64,000 nt of DNA from Pelomonas sp. Root1217 (GCF_001425705.1 NZ_LMDC01000012.1:836771-900770); one strand, 5' to 3'. Positions 26,860 through 37,893 are shown, counted from the first letter of the stretch. Notes: generated from the sequence alone by a model not told the origin. Translations and numbers: made by a program.

Positions 26860-28089
26860 CTGGCAGCTTCCTGTGAAGTCAGTCCAGGCGTCACGCGGTG
26901 GCTGAAGTCGCCAACTCTGCAAAAGCTGGCGTAACAACTTTGACAAAGGCGCGCGAACTTTGGATCCCCACAGGTAGCGCGAAACCTGATCGGGAGAGCA
27001 GCGGCAGGCCTTCAAAGGGCTGCCCAGATGACCACAGGGGCAAGGGTTCATCGCGGCAACGAGCTGGAAGCGCGCCGGGAATTCGGCCTGGCGGGCGGCG
27101 CGCGAGATCAGGATGCGGCCGGTCTCCAGCGGCTCGCGCAGGGCTTCCAGCGCGGCGCGGGGGAATTCGGGCAATTCATCCAGGAAGAGCACGCCGTGCT
27201 GCGCCAGCGAGATTTCACCCGGCCGGGGCGGTGAGCCGCCACCCACCAGCGCCACGCTCGACGCCGAGTGGTGGGGCGAGCGCAGCGGGCGTTGCCCCCA
27301 GCGTGCGATGTCGAACTGGCCGGCCAGGCTGAGCACAGCGGCGGATTCCAGCGCAGCTTCGTCATCCAGCGCCGGCAGCAGGGCGGACAGGCGTCGCGCC
27401 AGCATGGACTTGCCCGTGCCGGGCGGGCCCACCAGCAGCAGGCTGTGGCCGCCCGCCGCGGCGATCTCCAGCGCCCGCTTGGGGCCGGCCTGGCCCTTGA
27501 TGTCGGCGAGATCGGGCTGGCCGCATGCGGCCGCGCGGGTCAGGGCGGCGGCGCGCGGCAGGGCTTCGCCGTCGGGCTGCAGAGCTGCCACCACATCAAG
27601 CAGATGGCGGGCCTGCCGCACCACCAGGCCGTCGACGAGAGCCGCCTCGGCGGCGCTGGCCTCGGGCAGCAGCAGTTCTCGCTCGCCACCATCCTGGCGT
27701 AGCGCCAGGGCCATGGCCAGGGCGCCGCGCACCGCGCGCACTTCGCCGGCCAGCGACAGTTCGCCCGCGCACTCGAAGCGCGCGAGCCTGGCGGCATCGA
27801 TCTGGCCGTTCGCGGCGAGCAGGCCCAGTGCCATCGGCAAATCAAATCGGCCACCTTCCTTGGGCAGGTCGGCCGGGGCGAGGTTTACCGTGATGCGCTT
27901 GTTCGCTGGAAATGACAGCCCGCTGTTCTGCAGCGCCGCGCGCACGCGTTCCCGCGCTTCCTTGACCTCGGTGTCTGCGAGCCCGACGACCGTGAACGAC
28001 GGCAGGCCGTTGGCCAGATGGACTTCCACGGTGACCGGCGCGGCGGCGAGGCCATCGAGAGCGCGGCTGTAGACGGTGGCGAGACTCAT
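26851..28089 (-). pseudogene. comM: ComM/YifB (Mg-chelatase-like AAA+), truncated by island insertion
   Basis: The first 372 residues are normal Com[22 protein letters not shown] domain start, then Walker A GPPGTGKS, Walker B FLDELPEF and the zinc-like CPCGHLG..LKACRC segment. After DQVSRY (26973) the protein should continue to about 505 residues but instead reads 40 foreign residues to a stop at 26851. ComM is a hexameric helicase that extends DNA strand exchange during natural transformation, so this cell likely lacks full ComM function unless the rest lies past the other island end. Confidence 0.9.
26895..26972 (-). mobile_element. Putative Tn7-like transposon end inside comM
   Basis: Read on the comM strand, ComM sequence stops at 26973 and new DNA starts TGTGGGGATCC. 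Within the next 75 bases are three similar blocks, AAAGTTCGCGCGCC, AAAGTTGTTACGCC and a weaker AGAGTTGGCGACTT, about 20-23 bases apart. A TGT terminus with closely spaced repeats is what TnsB-type transposases bind. The matching end is not in the window, so the target duplication cannot be tested. Confidence 0.6.
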
Positions 28090-28236
28090 TGAAGGTCAGC
28101 TGGCGTGGGTGGTTGACGCTGGCGGCTGCATTGATCGTGCCGGGGCGAGCGATCCCTGCATCAGTGCGGCTCCTGGGCCGACGGGGCAGTCTAGCCGCCG
28201 CTCCGTTGCAGATCGGCCCGGTGTCTCTCCCAAGAA

Positions 28237-28360
28237 TGCACCATACGAGTGCCGTCAAAGCCGAAGACGAATCCAATTTGGTGCAAACGCCTGACTTGTG
28301 GGCGCAACCTGCCCAGATTCGTGCGAGGTGACAAGGTGTGACGCTTGGCACGGAAGCTGC
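28237..28360 (+). promoter_or_regulatory. NtrC-like sites and sigma-54 promoter for porin-glnK-amtB
   Basis: TTGGCACGGAAGCTGCA at 28345-28361 has GG (28347-28348) and GC (28359-28360) exactly 10 bases apart, the -24/-12 layout of sigma-54. Upstream, TGCACCATACGAGTGC (28237-28252) and GGTGCA (28280-28285) resemble NtrC half-sites. The placement 54 bases before the porin start and the downstream glnK-amtB make nitrogen control very likely. Confidence 0.8.
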
Positions 28361-28413
28361 AAATACCCCGCCGGATCGAATCCCACCACTTTTTTACTCA
28401 GGAGCTCCCCGCC

Positions 28414-29156
28414 ATGAAGTTGTCCCCTTCGCTGCTCGTTCTGGCACTGGCCGCGGCCGCTCTGCCTGCGTTTGCCGATGAGCCGGCGCCGGCGCCGGAC
28501 CCGCTGTCGTTCAACGTCGGCGTCGTCAGCGAATACCGCTACCGCGGCATCTCGCAGTCGCGCCTGAAGCCGGCCCTGCAAGGCGGCCTGGATTACGCCT
28601 CGCCGAGCGGTTTCTATGTGGGCGCCTGGGCGTCGACGATCAAGTGGATCAAGGACGCGGGCGGCGACGGCCAGGTCGAGGTCGACCTGTACGGTGGCTA
28701 CAAGACCGAAGTCGCCACGGGCCTGACGCTGGACGTCGGCGTGCTGCAGTACTACTACCCCAGCAACAAGCTGCCCACCAGCGCCAATACCTTCGAAATC
28801 TACGGTGCACTCAGCTACGGCCCCGTGACGGCGAAGTACTCCAACACCAACGGCACCAACCTGTTCGGCGTGCCGGGCACCAAGTACAGCGGCTACTTCG
28901 ATGTGTCGGCAAATTTCGACCTGGGTGACGGCATGACGCTGACGCCGCACGTCGGCCACCCCACCAGACGATGCGCCACGTGCCGGCTGGCTCCTACTCC
29001 GACTACTCGCTGACGCTGGCCAAGGACTTCTCCGGCCTGGTGCTGAGCGGCGCCGTGATCGGCACCGATGCCGACAAGAGCTTCTACGCCAGTCCCGCCA
29101 ACGGCAAGTTCATGGGCAAGACCATGCTGGTTGTCGGCCTGAAGAAGACCTTCTGA
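28414..29156 (+). pseudogene. TorF-family porin, frameshifted
   Basis: Signal peptide MKLSPSLLVLALAAAALPAFA, then the family start FNVGVVSEYRYRGISQS and beta-barrel strands. The frame breaks at residue 184: a 5-bp tandem duplication CCACC/CCACC (28956-28965) shifts it to a false stop at 29013. Removing one copy gives PHVGHQTMRHV and the normal C-terminus ending in aromatic Phe (VVGLKKTF). It is the first gene of the nitrogen operon, 15 bases before glnK. It is either a recent mutation, a phase-variable slip, or a sequencing error; barrel function would be lost as it stands. Confidence 0.85.
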
Positions 29157-29510
<354 letters not shown>

Positions 29511-29545
29511 CGCGCGTCCATAACAACCATTTGGAGATCACTCAA

Positions 29546-31072
29546 ATGAAGAAATTCCTTGCCGGCCTCGCCCTAGCGGCAGCCGTGCTGGTGCCGGCCG
29601 CGGCCTGGGCCCAGGATCCGGCCTCGGCGCCTGCCTCCGCCGTGGCTGCTGCTGCGACCGCAGCCGCCCCGGCCGCGTCCGCGGCCGACACTGCGGCTTC
29701 CGCGCCGGCCGACGCGGCTTCCGCTCCGGCGGCGGCCGTGCCCAACAAGGGCGACACCGCCTGGATGCTGCTGTCCACGCTGCTCGTCATCATGATGACG
29801 GTGCCTGGCCTGGCGCTGTTCTACGGCGGCCTGGTGCGCAGCAAGAACATGCTATCGGTGCTGATGCAGGTCATGGTCGGCTTCTCGCTGATCGTCGTGC
29901 TGTGGGTGCTGTACGGCTACAGCTTCGCGTTCACCGAGGGCAACGCCTTCATCGGTGGCACGGATCGCGTCTTCATGAAGGGCATCTGGGACAACGTCGC
30001 GGGCACCTTCGCCACTGGCGCCACCTTCAGCAAGGGTGTGCCGATGTACGAGATGGTGTTCGCCGCCTTCCAGGCCACCTTCGCCGGCATCACCGCCTGC
30101 CTGATCATTGGCGCCTTCGCCGAGCGCATCAAGTTCTCGGCGGCCCTGGCCTTCCTGACGCTGTGGTTCACGTTCAGCTACCTGCCGATCGCCCACATGG
30201 TCTGGTTCTGGATGGGCCCGGACGCCTACACGGCCAAGGAAGTTGCTGATGCGATGAATGCCAAGGCCGGCTACATCTGGCAGATGGGTGCACTGGACTT
30301 CGCCGGCGGCACCGTGGTGCACATCAACGCCGCCGTCGCGGGCCTGGTGGGTGCCTTCATGATCGGCAAGCGCGTTGGCTACGGCAAGGAGCAGTTCACG
30401 CCGCACAGCCTGACGCTGACCATGGTCGGTGCCTCGCTGCTGTGGGTGGGCTGGTTCGGCTTCAACGCCGGCTCGGCGCTGGAAGCCAATGGCTTCGCGG
30501 CTCTGGCCTTCATCAACACCTTCGCTGCCACGGCTGCCGCCGTGCTGGCCTGGTGCGTCGGTGAAGCGCTGCTCAAGGGCAAGGCCTCGATGCTGGGTGC
30601 TGCTTCGGGTGCCGTCGCCGGCCTCGTGGCCATCACGCCAGCTGCGGGCAACGTCGGTATCGGTGGCGGTCTCGTCATCGGCATCGTCGCCGGCTTCGCC
30701 TGCCTGTGGGGTGTGTCGGGCCTGAAGAAGTTGCTCGGTGCGGACGACTCGCTGGATGTCTTCGGCGTGCACGGTGTCGGCGGCATCGTCGGCGCCCTGC
30801 TGACCGGTGTGTTCGCGTCGCCCAACCTGGGCGGCCCCAGCGCCATGGGTGACTGGGTCACGGCGACCATGATCACGCCGGCCGACTTCTCGATCGGTGC
30901 GCAGTTCTGGATCCAGGCCAAGGCCGTCGGCATCACCATCGTCTGGTCGGGCATCGTCTCGCTGATCGCCTACAAGCTGGTCGACCTGACCATCGGCCTG
31001 CGCGTCACCGAAGAGGAAGAGCGCGAAGGCCTGGACATCTCGTCGCACGGCGAGACGGCCTACCACAAGTGA
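29546..31072 (+). CDS. amtB: Ammonium transporter AmtB
   Basis: A 508-residue inner-membrane ammonium channel. A cleaved signal (MKKFLAGLALAAAVLVPAAAWA) is followed by an Ala/Pro-rich spacer (about 22-65), then the 11-helix Amt core with DTAWMLLSTLLVIMM, GGTVVHINAAVAGL and DVFGVHGVGGIVG (the His pair of the pore). GlnK, coded 35 bases upstream, is the partner that plugs it. GGAG lies upstream of the chosen ATG, while a longer frame at 29531 lacks one. The operon ends at the terminator at 31114. Confidence 0.95.
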   Translation: MKKFLAGLALAAAVLVPAAAWAQDPASAPASAVAAAATAAAPAASAADTAASAPADAASAPAAAVPNKGDTAWMLLSTLLVIMMTVPGLALFYGGLVRSKNMLSVLMQVMVGFSLIVVLWVLYGYSFAFTEGNAFIGGTDRVFMKGIWDNVAGTFATGATFSKGVPMYEMVFAAFQATFAGITACLIIGAFAERIKFSAALAFLTLWFTFSYLPIAHMVWFWMGPDAYTAKEVADAMNAKAGYIWQMGALDFAGGTVVHINAAVAGLVGAFMIGKRVGYGKEQFTPHSLTLTMVGASLLWVGWFGFNAGSALEANGFAALAFINTFAATAAAVLAWCVGEALLKGKASMLGAASGAVAGLVAITPAAGNVGIGGGLVIGIVAGFACLWGVSGLKKLLGADDSLDVFGVHGVGGIVGALLTGVFASPNLGGPSAMGDWVTATMITPADFSIGAQFWIQAKAVGITIVWSGIVSLIAYKLVDLTIGLRVTEEEEREGLDISSHGETAYHK

Positions 31073-31113
31073 TCCTGGGGACCGGCGTCAGGCCGGCCCC
31101 TCTTTCACGCCAG

Positions 31114-31136
31114 GCCGCCCCTCGGGGCGGCTTTTT
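31114..31136 (+). terminator. Rho-independent terminator after amtB
   Basis: A stem GCCGCCCC/GGGGCGGC (31114-31131) with a 2-base loop (or 7 bp with 4) is followed directly by TTTTT. It lies 41 bases after the amtB stop and closes the nitrogen operon. Confidence 0.9.
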
Positions 31137-31160
31137 CTTGGCCCCTGCGGACCCGCCGCT

Positions 31161-32306
31161 ATGCTGGCCTGCATGGATGTCATCACCCTTCTCGGGGCGG
31201 TGCTGGTCAACGCGCTGCTGATGAGCTTGGCGCTGGCCGTGGGCGTTGGACTGCGCGCCCGCAGCGGCTTGCAGGCCTGGCAGTTCATGCTGCTCGGCCA
31301 GGCGTTCGGCTTCGGCCTGTTGATTGGCGCCACCTTGGGCGCACCGCGCCTGCTGGCGACGCTCGGGGTCATGGCGCTGAGCGGGTCGGCCTCGGCCACG
31401 GTGATCACGGTCTGCCGCTTCCTGGGGCTGGCGGCCTCACGGCGCTGGCTGCTGGGTGCGCCGCTGGGGCTGGGCGTCGTGCATGCCCTGGTCTTCAGCG
31501 ACCTTGGCGTCGCCACTGGCGTGACCAACCTGACCATCGGCGCCCAGATCATCTGGGCCAGCGTGCTGCTGCTGCGCGGCGCTGACGGCGTGCGCTGGCG
31601 CTGGCTGTGCGGCGGCGCGGCGCTGGCCAACGGCGTGATGACGCTGGCCCGCGGCTGCCTGGTACTGGGCTGGCCCGAGATCTATCCGCGCTTTCTCACG
31701 CCCAACCCGCTCAATATCGGCTCGATGATGCTGCTCAACGCCAGCCTCGTGCTCGGCACCATGGGCTTTTTGCTGGCCCATCGTGACGCGGCCGAGCAGG
31801 CTCTGGTGCGGCTGGCGTCGCTGGACACCCTGACCGGCCTGCTGAATCGCCGCGAATGGATGAGCCGCGCCGGCCGGGCGCTGGGTATCGGCGCCACGAC
31901 AGAGGCGGCTCCCGTGCTGCTGATGCTGGACCTGGATCACTTCAAGCGCGTCAACGACGAACGCGGCCACCCGGTCGGCGACGAGGTGCTCAAGCTGGCC
32001 GGCGAAGTGCTGCGCGGCGAACTGCGCGCCAGCGACCTGGTCGGCCGCTACGGCGGCGAGGAGTTCTGCCTGCTGCTGCAGCACTGCGAGCCCGAGGCCT
32101 TCGGCCGGCTGGACTCGCGCCTGCACATGGCACTGACCCGACGCTGTGAGGCGAGCCTGGGCTTCGTTGTCGACTTCAGTGCCGGCGCCGTGCGCGTCCA
32201 GCCTGGCGAGGCCCTGGCCGCTGCCATCAAGCGGGCCGACGATGAGCTCTACCGCGCCAAGAACGCCGGGCGCGGGCGCACCTCCTGCGCGGACGGCGTC
32301 TTGTGA
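31161..32306 (+). CDS. Membrane diguanylate cyclase (GGDEF)
   Basis: A 381-residue enzyme predicted to make c-di-GMP. Residues 1-200 hold six or seven membrane helices. The GGDEF domain (about 215-375) has the active-site variant GGEEF and the product-binding I-site RASD five residues before it, so both synthesis and feedback control are plausible; LDLDHFKRVND is the metal-binding strand. The second ATG (31173) is an alternative start. The input signal is unknown. It is not linked to its neighbours by spacing. Confidence 0.9.
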   Translation: MLACMDVITLLGAVLVNALLMSLALAVGVGLRARSGLQAWQFMLLGQAFGFGLLIGATLGAPRLLATLGVMALSGSASATVITVCRFLGLAASRRWLLGAPLGLGVVHALVFSDLGVATGVTNLTIGAQIIWASVLLLRGADGVRWRWLCGGAALANGVMTLARGCLVLGWPEIYPRFLTPNPLNIGSMMLLNASLVLGTMGFLLAHRDAAEQALVRLASLDTLTGLLNRREWMSRAGRALGIGATTEAAPVLLMLDLDHFKRVNDERGHPVGDEVLKLAGEVLRGELRASDLVGRYGGEEFCLLLQHCEPEAFGRLDSRLHMALTRRCEASLGFVVDFSAGAVRVQPGEALAAAIKRADDELYRAKNAGRGRTSCADGVL

Positions 32307-32381
32307 TCCGCCTGGTCGCCCCCAGGTGGGTCCACCTGCAGAAGCTGCAAACGAACACCGCACGCCCGCTCATCTCGCCGC

Positions 32382-32430
32382 AACGCCGCCACTCGGCGTT
32401 GCAAAACTTGCCGTAGCCCCCAGCTACGGC
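32382..32430. terminator. Paired hairpins upstream of gshA
   Basis: Two hairpins in the 208-base gap: AACGCCG/CGGCGTT (32382-32400) and GCCGTAGC/GCTACGGC (32410-32430), flanked by CAAAAC and GTTTTG that extend the second stem. This looks like a bidirectional terminator or a REP-like repeat common in Burkholderiales. Confidence 0.6.
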
Positions 32431-32514
32431 GGCGTTTTGCGCCTTGATTGGCGACGCTGCGGCGGTCTGCTCGGCCGCGCAGAGTCCATTCACAGCTTCT
32501 GAGATCATTCGGCC

Positions 32515-33780
32515 ATGGTTCCCCATCTGATCACCGCCCTCAACGGCCCCATCAATGAGCTGGAGGCCCGCATCCTGGAATCCATGCCGGCCACGGAACG
32601 CTGGTTCAGGCTGGAATGGATGGAGCACACGCCGACCTTCTACGCCTCGGTGGACCTGCGCAATGCCGGCTTCAAGCTGGCGCCGGTCGACACCAACCTT
32701 TTCCCCGGCGGCTTCAACCACCTTACCGCCCAGATGCTGCCCCAGGCGGTGCAGGCCGCCATGGCAGCCATCGAGAAGATCTGCCCCGAGGCGCGCAACC
32801 TGCTGGTCATTCCCGAGACCGGCGCCCAGTGCAGCTTCTACCTGGAGAACCTTGCCACGCTGGCGCGTATCTTCACGCAGGCCGGCCTGAACGTGCGCTT
32901 CGGCACGCTGGACACCAGCGTCACCGAGCCGACCGAGCTGCGCATGCAAAACGGCGAGACCCTGGTCGTCGAGCCGCTGGTGCGCAAGCGTGGCCGGCTG
33001 ATGCTCAAGGGTTTCGACCCCTGCACCATCCTGCTCAACAACGACCTCTCCGCCGGCACGCCGCCACAGCTGATGGGGCTGCACGAGCAATACCTGCTGC
33101 CACCGCTGCACGCCGGCTGGACAGTGCGGCGCAAGAGCCAGCACTTCCGCGCCTACGAGGAAGTGGCCAAGCGCTTCGGCAAGCTGCTGGGCATGGACCC
33201 CTGGCTGATCACGCCGATGTCCCAGAGCGTCGACCTGCACGGCAAGAAGGGCCTTGAGGCTCTGCAGACGGCTGCCGATGCCCAGCTGACCAAGGTGCGC
33301 CGCAAGTACAAGGAATACGGCATCAACGAGAAGCCCTTCGTCATCATCAAGAGCGATGTGGGCAGCTACGGCAAGAGCGTCATGACGGTGCGCGACGCCA
33401 AGGACATCGAGGGTCTGGCTGCAGCACTGCCCGAGAACCTGGGCCAGGAAGTCATCGTGCAGGAGGGTGTGCCCACGCATGAGCGCGTGCACGAGGCCGT
33501 GGCCGAACCGGTCGTCTACATGATGGACCGCTATGTCGTTGGCGGTTACTACCGCGTGCATGCCCACCGCGGCATCGACGAGAGCTTGAACGCGCCGGGC
33601 GCCAGCTACGTGCCGCTGGCCTTCGCCGAGTCACCTCATCTGCCGCGCCCCGGCGAGAAGCCTGGAGCGAGCGCGCCCAACCGCTTCTACATGTATGGCG
33701 TCATTGGCAGGCTGGCCATGCTGGCGGCCAGCTATGAGCTGGAGGCGACTGATCCGCAGGCGGAAGCCGAAGCCGCCTGA
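32515..33780 (+). CDS. gshA: Glutamate-cysteine ligase (proteobacterial GshA type)
   Basis: A 421-residue enzyme that joins glutamate and cysteine with ATP, first step of glutathione synthesis. The start MVPHLITALNGPINELE and the VDLRNAGFKLAPVDTNLFPGGFNHL-type block mark the short GshA family of beta/gammaproteobacteria, distinct from E. coli GshA. gshB, the second enzyme, is coded 6.3 kb downstream on the same strand, with four unrelated genes between. A hairpin pair precedes it. Confidence 0.92.
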   Translation: MVPHLITALNGPINELEARILESMPATERWFRLEWMEHTPTFYASVDLRNAGFKLAPVDTNLFPGGFNHLTAQMLPQAVQAAMAAIEKICPEARNLLVIPETGAQCSFYLENLATLARIFTQAGLNVRFGTLDTSVTEPTELRMQNGETLVVEPLVRKRGRLMLKGFDPCTILLNNDLSAGTPPQLMGLHEQYLLPPLHAGWTVRRKSQHFRAYEEVAKRFGKLLGMDPWLITPMSQSVDLHGKKGLEALQTAADAQLTKVRRKYKEYGINEKPFVIIKSDVGSYGKSVMTVRDAKDIEGLAAALPENLGQEVIVQEGVPTHERVHEAVAEPVVYMMDRYVVGGYYRVHAHRGIDESLNAPGASYVPLAFAESPHLPRPGEKPGASAPNRFYMYGVIGRLAMLAASYELEATDPQAEAEAA

Positions 33781-33848
33781 GCGGGCAACTTTCGGCAGGG
33801 CGCGGCCTTTGATCTAGGCTGGCGGTTTCGCGCAAACCGCTGCCTCAG

Positions 33849-35849
33849 ATGAAGATCTACCGCCTCGCCGCCCTCGTTGTGTCCCTCCAGTTGGCCGGCC
33901 TTGCCTGCGCCGCGCCGCATTCCGGCCTCGACCTCGCCGGCATCGACCGCACCATGCGCCCGCAGGACGACCTGTTCCGTGCCGGCAACGGCCACTGGCT
34001 GGCCACCACCGAGATCCCGGCCGACAAGTCCTCCTTCGGCATGGTGGCCCAGCTGCGCGACCTGTCCGACCAGCGCGTGCGCGCCCTCGTCGAGGGGCTG
34101 GCCCAGGCCAAGCCCGGTTCGGCGGAACACAAGATCGGCGCCTACTACGCCGGCTTCATGGACACGGCCGCCATCGACAAGGCCGGCCTTGCGCCGATGA
34201 AGCCGGTGCTGGACGGTATTGCCGCTCTCCAGACCCGCCAGCAGATCGCCACCTGGCTGGGGCGCCAGAACGGCGTCATCGACCAGCCGCTGACGATGGT
34301 TGTCGATGCCGACTTCAAGCAGCCCGGCATCAACCGCCTGACGCTGAACCAGACCGGCCTGGGCCTGCCGAACCGCGACTACTACCTGAAGGACGACGCC
34401 CGCATGGCTGCAGCCCGCACGGCCTACCAGGCGTATCTGCAGACGCTGGCCAGCGCTGCCGGCCTGCCCGAGGGCGCCGCGGCGCGGGCCTACGCCGTCG
34501 AACAACGGCTGGCCGAAGCCCAGTGGCCGGCCGAGGACAACCGCGACCCGCAAAAGATCTACAACCCCATGACGCCGGCCGAACTGGCCACCAGGCTGCC
34601 GGGCCTGGACTGGGCGGCATTGCTGGCCGCCGCGTCCGTGCCGTCGCCGGACCGGGTCATCGTGGCCCAGCCCAGCTATGCCGCTGCCGCCGCCAAGCTG
34701 CTGGCCGAGGCGCCTTTCGAAGACCTGCGCGCCTACCTGGCGCTGCGTGCGCTCGACGGCCGGGCCGACGTGCTGCCCCAGGCCTTCCGCGAAGCCCGCT
34801 TTGCCTTCCGTGGCACGGCGCTCAGCGGTGCCAAGGCCGAGCAGCCGCGTTGGCAGCAGGCGGTGGCCGACCTGAACAACGCGCTGGGCGAGGCCGTTGG
34901 CGAGGCCTATGTGAAGCGCAACTTCCAGGCCGCGGACAAGGCCCGCATGCTCAAGCTTGTCAACAACCTGATGGCCGCCTATGGCGAGTCCATCGACGGC
35001 CTGAGCTGGATGACGCCGCCCACCAAGGCCAAGGCCAAGGACAAGCTGTCCAAATATCTGGTCAAGATCGGCTACCCCGACGTCTGGCGCAGCTATGCCA
35101 CGCTGGAAATCAAGGCCGGCGACCCGACCGGCAACCGCGAGCGTGCGGTGCGCTTCGAATGGCTGCGCCAGGCCGCCAAGGCCGGCAAGCCGGTGGACAA
35201 GCGCGAATGGGGCATGACGCCGCAGACCGTCAACGCCTACTACAACCCGAGCTTCAACGAGATCGTCTTCCCGGCCGCCGTGCTGCAGCCGCCCCTCTAC
35301 AACACCCGGGCCGACGACGCGGTCAACTACGGCGCCATCGGTGCCGTCATCGGCCATGAGATCAGCCATGGCTTCGATGACGAAGGCAGCCAGTTCGACG
35401 GCGACGGCGCCCTGGCCAACTGGTGGACGGATGCCGACCGCCAGGCCTTCGAGGCCATCGGCGCCCGTCTGGTGGCCCAGTACGAAACCTATGAACCCAT
35501 CGCCGGCAAGCATGTGAACGGCAAGCTGACACTGGGCGAGAACATCGCCGACCTGTCCGGCCTGCAGATTGCCTACAAGGCCTATCTGCGTTCGCTGGGC
35601 GGCAAGCCGGCGCCGGTCATCGACGGCCTGACCGGCCCGCAGCGCTTCTTCATGGGCTGGTCGCAGGCCTGGCGCGAGAAGATGCGCGAGCCGCGCCGCC
35701 TGCAGCAGCTGACGGCCGACCCGCATTCGCCGGCGGAATTCCGCGCCAACGGCGCCGCCGTCAACCACGATGGCTTCCACGAAGCCTTCAAGACCCAGAC
35801 CGGCGACAAGATGTTCAAGCCCAGCGAGGCCCGCATCCGCATCTGGTAG
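33849..35849 (+). CDS. pepO: M13-family metallopeptidase (neprilysin/PepO-like)
   Basis: A 666-residue exported zinc peptidase. Signal peptide [21 protein letters not shown]; the active site is [11 protein letters not shown] near residue 503 and GENIADLSG near 563, giving the HExxH and the third ligand of M13. The family start YIDTTVKPQDDLF-like motif appears as [17 protein letters not shown]. It probably degrades peptides in the periplasm. Hairpin GCGGTTT/AAACCGC at 33822-33840 precedes the ATG. Confidence 0.9.
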   Translation: MKIYRLAALVVSLQLAGLACAAPHSGLDLAGIDRTMRPQDDLFRAGNGHWLATTEIPADKSSFGMVAQLRDLSDQRVRALVEGLAQAKPGSAEHKIGAYYAGFMDTAAIDKAGLAPMKPVLDGIAALQTRQQIATWLGRQNGVIDQPLTMVVDADFKQPGINRLTLNQTGLGLPNRDYYLKDDARMAAARTAYQAYLQTLASAAGLPEGAAARAYAVEQRLAEAQWPAEDNRDPQKIYNPMTPAELATRLPGLDWAALLAAASVPSPDRVIVAQPSYAAAAAKLLAEAPFEDLRAYLALRALDGRADVLPQAFREARFAFRGTALSGAKAEQPRWQQAVADLNNALGEAVGEAYVKRNFQAADKARMLKLVNNLMAAYGESIDGLSWMTPPTKAKAKDKLSKYLVKIGYPDVWRSYATLEIKAGDPTGNRERAVRFEWLRQAAKAGKPVDKREWGMTPQTVNAYYNPSFNEIVFPAAVLQPPLYNTRADDAVNYGAIGAVIGHEISHGFDDEGSQFDGDGALANWWTDADRQAFEAIGARLVAQYETYEPIAGKHVNGKLTLGENIADLSGLQIAYKAYLRSLGGKPAPVIDGLTGPQRFFMGWSQAWREKMREPRRLQQLTADPHSPAEFRANGAAVNHDGFHEAFKTQTGDKMFKPSEARIRIW

Positions 35850-35869
35850 CGAGGTGCCGCCCGCGTGTA

Positions 35870-35891
35870 CGCCTGCTGGCCGGCAGGCGTC
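35870..35891. terminator. Hairpin after the M13 peptidase
   Basis: ACGCCTGC/GCAGGCGT with a 6-base loop, 20 bases after the stop. It has no T-run, so it is only a possible terminator. Confidence 0.45.
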
Positions 35892-35995
35892 AACCCTGGC
35901 TTGTGTGGTTTTGCTGCGCCGCACAAAAACCCAAAACCGGGCGCAGAATCCCGACTTTCGAACAATCGCCACTCCAAGCCGGTGGCCCTCGTGAA

Positions 35996-37879
35996 GTGAG
36001 TTCTTCCCACGCGGCTCGCAGCCCTTCGGCAATGGCGGGCCTCACCCTCGGCGCCCTCGGGGTGGTCTATGGCGACATCGGCACCAGCCCGCTGTATGCC
36101 CTCAAAGAAGTTTTCCATGGCGGCCATGTCGCCACCACGCCCGACAACATCCTCGGCGTGCTGTCACTGCTGTTCTGGACGCTGACCGTCGTCGTTTCGA
36201 TCAAGTATGTGCTGCTGATCCTGCGCGCCGACAACAACGGCGAGGGCGGTCTCATCGCCATGCTGGCGCTGGCGACCAATGCGGTGAACGACAAGCCGGC
36301 GCTGCGCCGCGGATTGCTGCTGGTGGGCCTGTTCGGCACGGCCATCTTCTTCGGCGACGCCGTGATCACGCCGGCCATGACGGTGCTGGGCGCCGTCGAG
36401 GGCATCGACGTCTATGAGCCGCAGTTGCACGACGCCATCCTGCCGCTGACCCTCGTCGTCATCGCCGGGCTGTTCGCCGTGCAGCGCTTCGGCACTGGCG
36501 GCATCGGCAAGGCCTTCGGGCCCGTGATGCTGGCCTGGTTCGCCTCGCTGACTGCGCTGGGCCTGCCGCACATCGTCGAGAACCCGCACGTTCTGACGGC
36601 CATCAACCCGCTGTATGCGGTGCGTTTCTGCCTGGAGTACCGCTGGGTGGCCTTCGTGGCACTGGGTGCCGTGGTGCTTGTCGTCACTGGCGGCGAGGCG
36701 CTCTACGCCGACCTGGGCCACTTCGGCAAGAAGCCCATCCGCATTGCCTGGTATGGCGTCGTCATGCCGGCCCTGGTGATCAACTACTTCGGCCAGGGCG
36801 CCATGCTGCTGGACAACCCCGAAGGCGTGAAGAACCCCTTCTTCCTGCTGGCACCGGGCTGGGCCGAGATCCCGCTCTTCCTGCTGGCCACCGCGGCGGC
36901 CATCGTCGCGTCGCAGGCGCTTATCACGGCCGCCTTCTCGGTCACCAAGCAGGCCATCCAGCTCGGCATCCTGCCGCGGCTGCGCGTGCTGCACACCAGC
37001 GTGCGCGATATCGGCCAGATCTACGTGCCCTTCATCAACTGGGGTCTGTTCAGCCTGGTCATCCTCGCCGTCGTCTTCTTCGGCTCGTCGACCAAGCTGG
37101 CCGGCGCCTACGGCGTGGCCGTCACCATCGACATGACGATCACGACGGTGATGACCTTCTTCGTCATCCGCTACGGCTGGAGGTACCCGCTGGCGCTGTG
37201 CATCGCGGCCACGGGCATCTTCTTCCTCATCGACGTCACCTTCCTCGCGTCCAACCTGCTCAAGGTGGCCGCCGGCGGCTGGTTCCCGCTCTTGATCGGC
37301 ATCGGCATGTTCACGCTGATGCTGACCTGGAAGCAGGGCCGCAAGCAGCTGTCCGACAAGCTGCGCGAGGACGCCATCGAGCTGGACACTTTTCTCGACG
37401 CCGTCTTCATCAACCCACCCACACGCGTGGCCGGCACGGCCGTCTTCCTGTCGTCCGAGAAGGGCTCCACGCCCAACGCGCTGCTGCACAACCTCAAGCA
37501 CAACAAGGTGCTGCACGAGCAGAACGTCTTCGTCACCGTCAAGCACCATGAAGTGCCCTGGGTCGGCTTCGAGAAGCGTTGCGAGGTCGAGGCCCTGGGC
37601 CACCACTGCTGGCAGGTGGCCCTGCACTTCGGCTTCAAGAACGAGCCCGACGTGCCCGAGGCCCTGGCTCTATTGAAGAAGCACGGCGTGCAGCTCGACG
37701 AGATGGAGACCAGCTACTTCCTGAGCCGCGACATCGTCATCCCGACTATCGGCACGGGCATGGCACTGTGGCGCGAGAAGCTCTTCGCCAGCATGCACCG
37801 CAACGCGGCCGCGGCGGCGGACTTCCTGCACCTGCCGACCAACCGCATCGTCGAGCTGGGCTCCAAGGTCGAGATCTAA
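35996..37879 (+). CDS. kup: Potassium uptake protein Kup
   Basis: A 627-residue K+/H+ symporter. The Kup signature [19 protein letters not shown] opens the membrane part (twelve helices to about residue 440), followed by a soluble C-terminal domain. The start is uncertain: I prefer the GTG at 35996, giving a short [10 protein letters not shown] tail before the first helix as in relatives; an upstream frame from 35903 adds 31 residues of poor composition. It is convergent to the amidotransferase gene. Confidence 0.92.
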   Translation: MSSSHAARSPSAMAGLTLGALGVVYGDIGTSPLYALKEVFHGGHVATTPDNILGVLSLLFWTLTVVVSIKYVLLILRADNNGEGGLIAMLALATNAVNDKPALRRGLLLVGLFGTAIFFGDAVITPAMTVLGAVEGIDVYEPQLHDAILPLTLVVIAGLFAVQRFGTGGIGKAFGPVMLAWFASLTALGLPHIVENPHVLTAINPLYAVRFCLEYRWVAFVALGAVVLVVTGGEALYADLGHFGKKPIRIAWYGVVMPALVINYFGQGAMLLDNPEGVKNPFFLLAPGWAEIPLFLLATAAAIVASQALITAAFSVTKQAIQLGILPRLRVLHTSVRDIGQIYVPFINWGLFSLVILAVVFFGSSTKLAGAYGVAVTIDMTITTVMTFFVIRYGWRYPLALCIAATGIFFLIDVTFLASNLLKVAAGGWFPLLIGIGMFTLMLTWKQGRKQLSDKLREDAIELDTFLDAVFINPPTRVAGTAVFLSSEKGSTPNALLHNLKHNKVLHEQNVFVTVKHHEVPWVGFEKRCEVEALGHHCWQVALHFGFKNEPDVPEALALLKKHGVQLDEMETSYFLSRDIVIPTIGTGMALWREKLFASMHRNAAAAADFLHLPTNRIVELGSKVEI

Positions 37880-37893
37880 GGTCTCGGCAGGCG

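Noticed and set aside
29852..31066. Open frame on the - strand opposite amtB
   Set aside because: Antisense shadow of a well-supported transporter; no start signal or motif.
33732..36032. Long open frame (766 codons) on the - strand
   Set aside because: Antisense of the M13 peptidase gene; low-complexity Gly/Val/Leu/Arg composition and no domain.
36164..37627. Open frame on the - strand opposite kup
   Set aside because: His/Glu/Arg/Asp-rich composition typical of the reverse of a membrane-protein gene.
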